Shown here: one piece after another, positions 46,395-55,242 of the stretch | How the letters are laid out: every line of letters starts with the position of its first letter | How positions within the stretch are numbered: position 1 is the stretch's first letter | Source of the DNA: Cervus elaphus | Taxonomy: Eukaryota > Chordata > Mammalia > Artiodactyla > Cervidae | Direction: 5' to 3' | Assembly: GCF_910594005.1 (NCBI RefSeq) | Contig: NC_057829.1 | Span: 61,797,001-61,861,000, forward strand | Length of the DNA stretch: 64,000 nt | Translations under genes and position numbers: made by a program | Notes under the pieces: model-generated | What the model was told of the DNA's origin: nothing | Database searches by the model: none | Seen by the model: only the letters and a program-made list of their open reading frames with translations

Positions 46395-47466
46395 ATTAGA
46401 ACTGGACATGGAACAACAGGCTGCTTCCAAATAGGAAAAGGAGTAGTCAAGGCTGTATATTGTCACCCTGCTTATTTAACTTATATGCAGAGTACATCAT
46501 GAGAAACGCTGGGCTGGAGGAAGCACAAGCGGGAATCAAGATTTCCAGGAGAAATATCAATAACCTCAGATATGCAGATGACACCACCCTTATGGCAGAA
46601 AGTGAAAAGGAACTAAAAAGCCTCTTGATCAAAGTAAAAGAGGAGAGTGAAAAGGTTGGCTTAAAGCTCAACATTCGGAAAACAAAGATCATGGCATCTG
46701 GTCCCATCACTTCATGGGAAATAGATGGGGAAACAGTGGAAACAGTGTCAGACTTTATTTTTCTGGGCTCCAAAATCACTGCAGATAGTGACTGCAGCCA
46801 TGAAATTAAAAGACGCTTACTCCTTGGGAGGAAAGTTATGACCAACCTAGATAGCATATTAAAAAGCAGAGACATTACTTTGCCAACAAAGGTCCGTCTA
46901 GTCAAGGCTATTGTTTTTCCAGTGGTCACGTATGGATGTGAAAGTTGGACTGTGAAGAAAGCTGAGCACCGGAGAAGGAAATGGCAACCCACTCTAGTGT
47001 TCTTGCCTTGAGAATCCCAGGGACGAGGGAGCCTGGTGGGCTGCCGTCTATGGGGAAAAAAAAAAAAAAGAAAGCTGAGCACCGAAAAACTGATGCTTTT
47101 GAACTGTGGTGTTGGAGAAGACTCTTGAGAGTCCTGTGGACTACAAGGAGATCCAACCAGTCCATCCTAAAGGAGATAAGTCCTGGGTATTCACTGGAAG
47201 GACTGATGTTGAAGCTGAAACTCCAATACTTTGGCTACCTCATGCGAAGAGCTGACTCACTGGAAAAGACCCTGGTGCTGGGAGGGATTGGGGGCAGGAG
47301 GAGAAGGGGATGACAGAGGATGAGATGGCTGGATGGCATCACCGACTCGATGGACATGAGTTTGAGTAATCTCCGGGAGTTGGTGATGGACAGGGAGGCC
47401 TGGCGCGCTGCGATTCATGGGGTCGCAAAGAGTCGGACACGACTGAGTAACTGAACTGAACTGACT
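46395..47466 (+). mobile_element. BovB LINE (copy 5), 3' part, split by a SINE fragment
   Basis: Plus-oriented, from just before the RT active site (gaactggacatggaacaaca) to gactgagtaactgaactgaa. An open frame at 46460-46971 holds R-Y-A-D-D-T-T-L and continues after the SINE at 47085 with the C-terminal C-W-R-R-L-L-R-V and S-N-Q-S-I-L-K-E. Flanking duplication is not clear. Confidence 0.92.
46972..47067 (+). mobile_element. Truncated Bov-A/Bov-tA fragment with poly-A, inserted in BovB
   Basis: A 96-bp piece (gagaaggaaatggcaaccca ... ctgccgtctatgggg then poly-A) flanked by a 17-bp duplication of BovB sequence, AAGAAAGCTGAGCACCG (46955-46971 and 47068-47084). Confidence 0.92.
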
Positions 47467-47614
47467 CAAGGTAGCCAGAAGGTATCTTCAGGAAGAAAGT
47501 ACTGGTAAACACTGATTAAAAAACAAAAGAAAGCAATGATCTAATTAATCAACTGTAATAAGTCTCTTTCAAAGATAAAATGGGACAACCTGACATACAG
47601 ATCAGGTATATTCT

Positions 47615-47945
47615 TTTTTTCTTTTTTATTGAAGCATAGTTGATTTACAAAGTTTCAGACAAAGTGATTCAGTTATATATGTGTGTATGCGTATTCTTTT
47701 TTCAGATTCTTTTCCAATACAGATTATTAGAAGATATTGAAGATAGTTCCCTGTGCTATTGATGGATAGGTCCTTGTTGTTTATTTTAGATATAGTATGT
47801 GTCTGTTGACCCCAAGTTCTTTAATTTATCCCATCCCTCCCCACCACCACCTTTCTTTCTCCTTTGGTAAACATAAGCTTGTTTTCTATGTCTATGAATC
47901 TACTTCTGGTTTGTAAATAAGTTCATTTATATACTTTACGCAAAT
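47615..47945 (-). repeat. L1 3'-region fragment (antisense)
   Basis: ttattgaagcatagttgatt, gttccctgtgctattgatgg and ggtccttgttgtttatttta, then taaacataagcttgttttct: the same antisense L1 segment as at 23145-23560. Confidence 0.65.
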
Positions 47946-48372
47946 TACCTAAATTGCCTTATCAATTGGCTTACGAACCTGAATGGAATCAGTTCTTAAA
48001 TCCGTTTAACAGATAAAACAGTTTTTTGAACTTGCAGTAACAAAAAGACTCCTGCTTTCTGAGGACCTTCCACACAACCACCCAGAAACCTCCTTCTGTT
48101 TAACCTTACAAACTCTACAGCTAAAGGTTAGAGGCAAAGAAAGGTAGGCCACTGACCAGTTTATAAAGATTAACTTTAAAATTCTATTTTCTTCTTCCCC
48201 TCTCCTTCCACCAAGATTGCCCTTGCCTGTAAATATAATGGTCAAACTCTCTAAGCCAGATAAACTGATAAAAATGCAAAATAAAAAGATTCTCATTCAA
48301 GAAAGATCCCTAAAGAATCTATTCCTCATTTCGGTTCACAGAATTTGACAGTACAAATAAAAAATTAGATTC

Positions 48373-48490
48373 AGGGAGTTCTCTGGTGGCCAAGTGGTTA
48401 GGACTCGGTGCTCTTGCTGCCATGGGCCCAGGTTCAACCCTGGTCGGGAAACTAACATCCTGAATGCCTCACAGCTTAGCAGCCAAAAAA
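48373..48490 (+). mobile_element. tRNA-Glu-derived SINE (CHR type)
   Basis: cagggagttctctggtggcc head, gggaaactaacatcctgaat middle, agcagccaaaaaaa end. Short flanking repeat (agattcag / ggattcag). Confidence 0.8.
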
Positions 48491-49499
48491 ACTGGATTCA
48501 GACATTTAAACCATGTTTTCTACTTTTACAAGTGAAAACAGAAAATTCTTCCTAAGATCAACAGGTTCTATCTATCACTTTTCTTGAAGGGCCACACTGT
48601 TGTCTTCTAAGAGAAAAGAACAATGTAATTTTAAAAAGGGACTTTATGAAGTCTATAGTGTAGTGATTCAGCAGGATATAGGACACTTTCCCCATCTTCA
48701 CGCATCTGCCTCCAAAAACATTTCCAAACTGGGATGTAACTATCCCAAAGTCTGTTCCAACGCTTCCTGCTGTTCCTAAGTCCCATGGGCAGGGCTCCAA
48801 AACTTAGACACTGCTGGTATATTAACTGTCTCCAACTTTTCACAAATGCTATCGCTTCCATGACTTGCTCTGCCTCCCTCCACTCCTATATGTTCTTATT
48901 TGCTTTTTCTGGTTCACAGTGGGTTTCTTTTTTTCAGGGAATATTGAGGTTAAAATGCTTGTGAGTCTTTGTTATCAATTTCCCCTCTTCATCTAATAAT
49001 AGTTAGGACTTTCTTTTTATGCCTCTTTTCAACTAAAAAAATACTGAGCCATATTTCCCTACTGACAATTATGTGGGTAGGTGGCTATAATTCTTTTCCT
49101 GCTTTTGCTTTTTCTCTCTTTGGCCCTTGAGAGTCTCTACTTTTTTTTTTTTCTATTATTTTGATACTACTACTGGTAGAGTGGATAGCTTCAATTTGTG
49201 GATTTCCCTTATTAGATGCAGGCTTAAAATAATAATGAAGAAAAAGAACTAGAACACTAAACAGTTCTAAACAGATGATCAGATATTCTCCATTCAACAC
49301 ACAAATATATATTGATTTGTGCAAATCAGACAATTCTTTCCTCTTCTTTATGGACTACAAGGGACCATACCACCAACAGAAGATTAGAAAGGTTAATATC
49401 TGCAGAGCATAAAGTAATTTGTATGGCATTTATCACAAGGTAATATTTTTGTCTTAAAAATACCAAAAACTATTATTCATTCACTACTGACCACCTTGT
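48491..49499. other. Intron 1 sequence, no recognised element
   Basis: No exon or clear repeat is visible; 47946-48372 is also blank. Confidence 0.4.
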
Positions 49500-49738
49500 T
49501 ATTGTTGTTCAGTCAGTAAGTTGTGTCCGATTCTGTGAACCCATGGACTGCAGGACACCAGGCCTCCCTGTCCCTCACTATCTCCTGTAGTTTGCTCAAG
49601 TTTATGTCCACTGAGTTGGTGATGCTATCCAACCATCTCATCCTCTGCCGCCCTCCTTTCCTTTTGCCTTCAATCTTTCAAAACCATCAGGGTCTTTTCC
49701 AATGAGTCAGCTGTTTGCACCAAGCGGCCAAAGTATTG
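49500..49738 (-). mobile_element. BovB LINE 3' fragment (copy 6)
   Basis: Minus-oriented last 240 bases of BovB (gttgttcagtcagtaagttg ... ctcatcctctgccgccctcc ... accaagcggccaaagtattgg). Confidence 0.9.
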
Positions 49739-50300
49739 GCCAGTAAACTGTAGACCACCTACACAAACCTAATTGTTGGGAATACATAATAAAAATATAC
49801 ATGACCTGCCCTCAAAAAGCCCTTAGAAAACTCAACTTCTCTATGAACTATTTCAGGTTCAGATAACAGTCTGTGAATATCGACTGATTATGTAACTAAT
49901 ACTATTGCCCCAAATTTAAATTCAAATAGCAATATCCTTTAAAGAAATTCAAACTATTTCTGCTGTCGAATGGTATTTTGTCTTCAGATTTTCATCACAA
50001 TTCAAGATTTTAAAGCAGGCTAAAGGACAATCTAATCAAACTCATCAATTCCCTCTATGGTTTAGGCGGGGGGGGCGGGGGCGGTAATACCCAATCATTT
50101 ATAGGCAGCTCCAAGAGGGGAAAATTCTTCCCTATAAAATATGAAATAATATACAACCACTCCCATCTCTGCTAAGTAAGGAGTCCAGGTCCTACCCACA
50201 AACCCAGCTCTCCGGGATGTGGATTCTCCTATCTGGTACAAATAGCACCAACAGATACCAACCAAACGTTTTACTCATTTACACTGGGGCAATGTATACA
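49739..50300. other. Intron 1 sequence with a G-rich run
   Basis: Contains a G-rich stretch at about 50065-50082 (ggcggggggggcgggggcgg) capable of G-quadruplex formation on the plus strand. Otherwise nothing recognised. Confidence 0.45.
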
Positions 50301-50302
50301 AC

Positions 50303-50610
50303 ACAGGCCTGGTGGGCTAAAGCCCATGGGGTTGCAAAAAAGTCAAACTCCCATATGTAAAATAGATAGCCAACAGGAATTTGCTGTGTGGCTCAGGAAA
50401 CTCAAACAAGGACTCTATATCAACCTAGAGGGGTGGGATGGGGAGGGAGGTGGGAGGGAGGTTCAGAAGGGATATATGTATACCTATGGCTGATTCATGT
50501 TGAGGTTTGACAGAAAACAACAAAATTCTGTAAAGCAATTATCCTTCAATAAAAAAATTAATTTTTTTAAAAAAAGAGTCAGACGACTTAGAGACTCAAC
50601 AAACACCACT
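50303..50610 (+). mobile_element. Bov-tA 3' part split by an L1 3' end
   Basis: A Bov-tA tail (gcctggtgggctaaagccca, ggggttgcaaaaaagtcaaac) is interrupted by a ruminant L1 3' UTR piece (about 50346-50571: ggtgggatggggagggaggt ... ctgattcatgttgaggtttg ... poly-A). It resumes with gagtcagacgacttagagac. Confidence 0.75.
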
Positions 50611-50635
50611 ATAAATAAGCTCACTCTACTGAATT

Positions 50636-50848
50636 AAGACTTCCCTGGAGGCTCAGATGGTAAAGCATCTGTCTACAATGCGGGAGACCCAGGTTCGATC
50701 CCTGGGTTGGGAAGATCCTCTGGAGAAGGAAATGACAACCCACTCCAGTACTCAAGAATATCCCATGGATGGAGGGGTGTGGTAGTCTACAGTCCATGGG
50801 GTCGCAAAGAGTCGAACATGTCTGAGCGACCTTTCTTTTTCTTTCACT
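50636..50848 (+). mobile_element. Bov-tA SINE
   Basis: Plus-oriented Bov-tA (acttccctggaggctcagat ... gtcgcaaagagtcgaacatg), ending in a TTTC-rich tail. Confidence 0.92.
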
Positions 50849-51059
50849 GAATTCCAATATGCATTTTCCCCAATTAAGACAACTAAGTTCTTAAAGCTGG
50901 GGTAAAACCACCTAGAAATTCTTTCTAGGAAAAGCTAAATTTCAGTATGCCAACTTGGAAGAAAACATTCTGTAGAAATAAAGCAATGATTTCCTAAACT
51001 GATTCCTCTGATCTGTTCTTTAGTTCTACTAGAAGAACAAAAAACTATTAAGGATGAAG

Positions 51060-51190
51060 TGGTTATTAACTACTAGGTTCAGCACTGACAGCTTTAAAAG
51101 GATTGTCTGGTTTAATCCTGACAGTCTCTGTAGTAGACATCATTACGTCCATTTACAAATGAAGAAACTGAAGCTGAGAGAAGTTTAAAA
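51060..51190 (-). repeat. MIR SINE fragment
   Basis: ggtttaatcctgacagtctc, a tcattacgtccatttacaaa stretch and gaagaaactgaagctgagag are the MIR 3' half in minus orientation. Confidence 0.6.
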
Positions 51191-51539
51191 ATTGGCCCAA
51201 GTATTTTATTCTTTTTAGTGCTCCTACAATTATGATTCTTTTCCTCATGTCCTTTTCAGATAGTTCATTCTTAGTGTATAGAATCATAACTGATTTTTGC
51301 ATGTTGATTTTGTATCCTGCAACTTGAACTTGTTTATAAATTCTAATAGTTTTTTCTGTCAGCATCTTAAGGATTTCCTATATATAAAATCATGCCCGCA
51401 AAGAGGGATGACTTTACTTCTTCCTTTTCTTATTTCGATCCCTCCTTGTTTCTTTTTCTTGCCTAACTGCTCTGGCTAGGACTTTTAATACTATGTTGAG
51501 CAGAAGTGGCAAGAGTGGGCAGCCTTGCCTTGTTCCTCA
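51191..51539 (-). repeat. Inverted 5' segment of a second L1
   Basis: Antisense ORF2 RT-region sequence (gttgattttgtatcctgcaa, ctatgttgagcagaagtggc, gagtgggcagccttgccttg). It abuts sense L1 at about 51540. Confidence 0.7.
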
Positions 51540-52330
51540 CCACAGTGGGTACCATCTCACATCTGTCAGGATGGCTATGATTTAAAAAAAGTGTTGGTGA
51601 GGACCTGGAGAATCTGGAACCTTTGCATACGGTTGGTAGGAAAACAAAATAGGGCAGTGCATAGCTCAGTGGTAAAGAATCCACCTATCAATGCAGGAGA
51701 CACCAGTTTGATCCCTGGGTGGGGAAGATCTCCTGGCAACCCCCTCCAGTATCCCTGCCTGGGAAATCCCATGGACAGAGGAGCCTGGCAGGCTATAGTC
51801 CATAGGGTTGCAAAAGAGTCAGACACAACGTAGAGACTGAACAACAGCAGAGAGTAGCCTAGAAGTTCACCAAAAAAATTTAAAACAGAACTACCCTAGG
51901 ACCCAGCAATCTCCTTCTTTGTATTTATCCAAAAGTATGAAATCAGGATCTCTAAGAATCATTAGCAGTCTCATGTTCACTGAGGCACAATTAACAATAG
52001 CCAAGATGTGGAAGTAACCTAAATGTCCATGGACATATGAATAGATACAGGCAAAACATGGTACATACATAGAGTGGAACATTACTCGCCTTTAAAAAAG
52101 AAAATTCTGCAGTATGTGACACTATGGATGAAACTTGAGGATATTATGCTAACTGAAATAAGCCAGTTACAGAAAGACAAATGATTCCACTTATATGAGG
52201 TATCCACTTACACAAGGTGTATAAAATACTCAAAGTCACAGAAATAAAGAATAGAATGGGGCTTGCTAGCAGCTGCAAGAAGAGCAATGGGAAGTTACTA
52301 TTTACTTAAAGTTTCAGTTATGCAAAATGA
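51540..52330 (+). repeat. Sense 3' segment of the second L1, split by a Bov-tA
   Basis: tgggtaccatctcacatctg, then (after the SINE) acagaactaccctaggaccc, taacaatagccaagatgtgg and aatgggg...cttgctagcagctgc: ORF2 end and 3' UTR of an older L1. Confidence 0.7.
51652..51848 (+). mobile_element. Bov-tA SINE inside the L1
   Basis: cagtgcatagctcagtggta ... ggaaatcccatggacagagg ... gagtcagacacaacgtagag, plus orientation, between two halves of L1 sequence. Confidence 0.9.
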
Positions 52331-52837
52331 ATAAGCTCTTGAGATTTGCTGCACAACACTACCTACAGTCGACAGCACTCACCGTACTCTTAAAATTTTA
52401 CCAACAGGGTAGATCTCATGCTAAGTGTTTTCACCACTATAAAATTTTTCAAATGTTTAACTGGTCCAAGGACTCAAATCCATATCTAAACGACACTCAA
52501 ATCTGTGCTCCGACTGAACCATATAAACTGCCTTGGAAGAGATTAAAAAGTACTAACAGCGTTCTCTCCCAGCGCTGTGCGACGTTGGGGAATTCGCTTA
52601 ACAGCTCTGGGCTTGTTTCCTCACCATCAAGATGAGTCTCAGCGCAAAGGCACGGAGCGTTGCCACCACAAACAGGTCGGTTTGCAGCCAACCCCGCTAG
52701 TGGACCTCCCAATAGCATCAGCTGGACCAAGCAGGGTCCTGGCTGTGCCCAGCGCCGGCGCCGGACCACCGAGCCTCAGTCCCCGCAGGCGCAAAGATGA
52801 TAAACGCCGCAGAAAAAAGGAACAAAGCCTGGCCCCC

Positions 52838-52854
52838 TGGGTCACCGTGACCCA
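52838..52854. promoter_or_regulatory. Perfect ERE-type palindrome in intron 1
   Basis: TGGGTCAC-C-GTGACCCA is an 8-bp inverted repeat around one base. Inside it GGTCA-CCG-TGACC (52840-52852) is an exact match to the oestrogen response element core, GGTCAnnnTGACC. It lies in intron 1, 72 bases downstream of the exon 1 donor. Receptor binding is inferred. Confidence 0.5.
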
Positions 52855-52924
52855 AGAGAAAGGCGTCAGTGCGACCAGCCCACGGCCTCGTTTCCTAGGC
52901 AGCTGGACCAAGAACTGGGCTCAC

Positions 52925-52980
52925 CTCCGGCCAGATTCCCGGGCTGGCACCTCCCCTTCACTCTGCGCCTCAGCCGCCAT
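52925..52980 (-). CDS. ARHGAP19: ARHGAP19 coding exon 1 (N-terminus)
   Basis: The start ATG is at 52980-52978 in a strong Kozak context (A at -3, G at +4). It opens a reading of M-A-A-E-A-Q-S-E-G-E-V-P-A-R-E-S-G-R followed by two bases (AG) of the next codon, which closely matches the known ARHGAP19 N-terminus. The exon ends at a GTGAGC donor (52924-52919). The two leftover bases join T of exon 2 to give Ser19. The segment is acidic and has no signal peptide or membrane segment, as expected for a cytosolic/nuclear protein. It sits in the GC-rich promoter region. The 5' UTR runs to the right; its exact start is not visible. Confidence 0.93.
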
Positions 52981-53038
52981 CTTAGTCAGCGAACTTCTTT
53001 CACCGCCCCCAACCCTGGCCCCGCCCTCATGCCTTTGG

Positions 53039-53043
53039 ATTGG
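53039..53043 (-). promoter_or_regulatory. CCAAT box (proximal)
   Basis: Gene-strand CCAAT in the context TAGCCAATCC, a good NF-Y consensus, about 60 bases upstream of the ATG and 32 bases from the middle CCAAT box. Confidence 0.55.
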
Positions 53044-53061
53044 CTAAAGTGTTACCCCCTT

Positions 53062-53068
53062 TTTTATA
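53062..53068 (-). promoter_or_regulatory. TATA-like element
   Basis: Reads TATAAAA on the gene strand, 82-88 bases upstream of the start codon. If it is used, transcription would begin near 53035 and give a 5' UTR of about 55 nt. It lies between two CCAAT boxes, which is unusual for a true TATA box. Confidence 0.35.
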
Positions 53069-53070
53069 CG

Positions 53071-53075
53071 ATTGG
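53071..53075 (-). promoter_or_regulatory. CCAAT box (middle)
   Basis: Gene-strand CCAAT, 50 bases from the distal box and 32 bases from the proximal box. A spacing near 32 is typical of paired NF-Y sites in G2/M gene promoters. NF-Y binding is inferred. Confidence 0.55.
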
Positions 53076-53120
53076 ATAACTTGCCCCGCCCCCCCTCAGC
53101 TGGAATAGCTTCATGATTTT

Positions 53121-53125
53121 ATTGG
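53121..53125 (-). promoter_or_regulatory. CCAAT box (distal)
   Basis: ATTGG on the plus strand gives CCAAT on the gene strand, about 140 bases upstream of the ATG. It is one of three CCAAT boxes in the same orientation. A TTTGAA hexamer (53130-53135, minus strand), the CHR core of cell-cycle genes, is next to it but lies upstream rather than downstream of the CCAAT boxes as is usual. Confidence 0.5.
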
Positions 53126-53229
53126 TCTATTCAAATAACTAACCGTCATTAGTGGCCCCCTGTCGTGGCGGAAAAGAAAGGGGTGAGGGGCCTAGGAGGG
53201 GGCGGTGGGAGACCCAGCCCCTTGGCCTG

Positions 53230-53242
53230 CGGGAGTTGTAGT
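53230..53242 (-). promoter_or_regulatory. ZNF143/THAP11-type promoter motif
   Basis: On the minus strand this reads ACTACAACTCCCG, a full match to the ACTAYRNNNCCCR promoter motif attributed to ZNF143/THAP11. It lies about 250 bases upstream of the ARHGAP19 start codon. Binding is inferred. Confidence 0.6.
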
Positions 53243-53260
53243 TTCTTATTTTGATTAACC

Positions 53261-53934
53261 CTTCGGATTCCACCGACTTTTAGGTTCAAGTCAGAAATAT
53301 ACAGCCTACGCTCAAATTTTGTCCTGATGCGTTAAGTCTCAGAATTACAGAATTGTCGAACTTGAAAGTGACTTCAAGAGTCACTCTTTGAAATGGCAAG
53401 ATTACTTTTCTGTCCTGATACAGAGGTACAGAGTGGCAGCCAAGAAGTACTAACTAAATTTGTTTCACAGCCTGCTTTCTTCGGACAGCATACCAGTGGG
53501 TCACTTCTTCATTCCACCCGCTCCCTTCTGGCGTCCCAGGGAAGCCACAGTTTGCCTCTCTGATCTGAATCATGGAGCCAAAACCTGCATAATTTTGTCC
53601 CTGGCTGAGCTTTAATCCTCAAAGAGAGAAAGAACCATAATTATGCTTTCCCTCCCTGCCTCACAGGCTTCTGGTGAGGATTTACTGGGGCAATAGATGC
53701 TAGAACATTGTAAACTTAAAGCATTAATTTCTTTCTCGGTGTTATTTTCCTCTGCTGGGTTTTTCTATGGATATATTTCTTGTTGTTCTCTCTGACAACC
53801 TTTCACCCGAGGATCACCCAGCACTCTCCTTTTCTTTCACTAAGTTCTATCCACTTACATTTCAGTTTCTCAAAAGCCTTTGCTCTATTGCTTTTCCTGG
53901 GTGGCCTGCCTTATTATTTTTCACATCTCAGTTT
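53261..53934. other. Intergenic sequence upstream of ARHGAP19
   Basis: About 53335-53465 has an old-repeat look (agaattacagaattgtcgaa). I see no open reading frame of interest. Confidence 0.4.
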
Positions 53935-53947
53935 AAAAGTCACTGGT

Positions 53948-54076
53948 TCAGGGAATTTCCTGGCAGTCTAGTGGTTAGGACTCTGCATATTCACTCTGGG
54001 GGGCCTGGTTTGATCTCTGGTTAGGGAACTAAGATCCCCACAAGCTATGTGGTGCAGCCAAAATAAATAAATAAAT
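53948..54076 (+). mobile_element. tRNA-Glu-derived SINE (CHR type)
   Basis: aatttcctggcagtctagtg head, gggaactaagatccccacaa, A-rich (AAAT)n tail. Flanked by AAAAGTCACTGGTTCA (53935-53950) and a copy with one mismatch (54077-54092). Confidence 0.9.
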
Positions 54077-54092
54077 AAAAGTCACTGATTCA

Positions 54093-54856
54093 GATGCCTT
54101 CCATGGCCCCCACTGAATAAATCAGTTCCCCTACTAAACTTTCACATAGCACTTGAACTCTTCCTTCATAGCTTTCACCACAACTTATATAGTTTATGTG
54201 ACCGTTCATTTCCTGTGAGGGTTCCCAACTAGACTTCCCGCCACACATGAGTAAAAGCTACATCTATTTTGCTCCCCGTGGCATCTGGCACATCGTGGCC
54301 TTTTGGTAAACATTTTTTGGACAAATGCATAATAAGCAAACCCTCAGACTCTGTTATCCAAACCAAAAACTGAATCATGTGTTCTAATAGATTATTTCAA
54401 TTAATGAATTTGTAAGATGGGTAAACGTGTCTAAATAAAATTGCATTTAGTTTTATGTTGAACAAATTGTCCTTATTGTGCAAATGCATGAAAAGAAAGG
54501 CAAAATTCAACAAACAGTGAAACTTTTCACTGAACCCCAGACAGCCTTGAAAAATCCAGGTTGTATAATTTCTGCCTATACAAAGAAGGGAATCCAAGGC
54601 TCAAATCTGCCATTTCCCTGAAGTGTGAACAAGTTTTTTAGGTTTTTTTTCTGGTCCCATGACACCCATGACATCAATTAATTGACTGAATTAAATTGAT
54701 GCTTTCACACAAATGAAATGTTCAAAACTTTAAACTATTACCACTACAACTAGAAGAAGACCATACAACTGTATTTCTGGTTCATCTGTTTTGATTATTT
54801 TTTTTTACACAATGTCTGTAATATTTGGGGAACTACAGCACTATAATTTAGAATTA
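54093..54856. other. Intergenic sequence, no recognised element
   Basis: No gene or clear repeat. Confidence 0.4.
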
Positions 54857-55080
54857 GGCTGTAAAGTTAGTGAGCCTAGTTTCAATTTTTGGCTCCATCA
54901 CTTTGAGCTGTGTGACCCCAGACAAGTTACTTGATTTTCTGATTCTGTTTCCTTTTCTGTAACATGAGGACAATAATAATTCTCAGAGGGGTATTGTGAA
55001 GATTAAGTGAGATCATCTCTGAAGAGCTGCTTCACAGCAGAGGGCCTAGCACACACTAGGTCTAGATAAATGTTCAAGGT
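54857..55080 (+). repeat. MIR SINE
   Basis: A well-preserved MIR: ggctccatcactttgagctg, tgtgaccccagacaagttac, tgaggacaataataattctc and gcacacactaggtctagata. Confidence 0.85.
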
Positions 55081-55111
55081 GAGACGGTAAGCATTAAGAA
55101 TGCTAAACTCC

Positions 55112-55232
55112 AGGGGAATTTCCTGGTGGTCCAGTAGTTAAGATTCTACCCTTCCACTTCACGGGGCATGGGTTCAATTCCTAGTCAGGGAACTAAGATC
55201 CGGCATGCGGCATCATACGGCCAAAAAAAAAA
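55112..55232 (+). mobile_element. tRNA-Glu-derived SINE (CHR type)
   Basis: ggaatttcctggtggtccag head, gggaactaagatccggcatg, poly-A. Flanked by gctaaactcc on both sides. Confidence 0.9.
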
Positions 55233-55242
55233 AAATAGCTAA

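Larger units (their letters stand above)
1..52980 (-). other. ARHGAP19: ARHGAP19 gene span (coding exons 1-9; 3' end off the window)
   Basis: Nine exons on the minus strand join in frame to 428 codons that match the Rho GTPase-activating protein ARHGAP19 from its start to the end of its ninth exon. Every junction has GT donor and AG acceptor dinucleotides, and the phases agree (1 nt completes a codon at exons 1/2; phase 1 at exons 2/3, 3/4 and 4/5; phase 0 afterwards). The human protein, as I recall it, is 494 residues, and its part after this point is 66 residues, so the numbering fits with no insertion or deletion. The family stimulates GTP hydrolysis by RhoA and acts in mitosis and cytokinesis, notably in lymphocytes. 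Introns 1 (26.9 kb) and 6 (11.7 kb) are the longest. Upstream lies a CpG-rich promoter. Confidence 0.95.
52560..53260 (-). promoter_or_regulatory. ARHGAP19: CpG-rich promoter region of ARHGAP19
   Basis: This is the only GC- and CpG-rich stretch in the window, and it spans the start of exon 1. Upstream of the ATG on the minus strand are GC boxes (around 53020 and 53083-53095), three CCAAT boxes, a TATA-like element and a ZNF143-type motif. No repeat is recognised here. The layout suits a cell-cycle-regulated housekeeping-type promoter. The transcription start is not determined. Confidence 0.8.

Noticed and set aside
52577..53047. A 156-codon plus-strand open frame across the promoter
   Set aside because: It runs antisense through exon 1 and GC-rich promoter DNA, has no family resemblance, and GC-rich sequence keeps frames open by chance.
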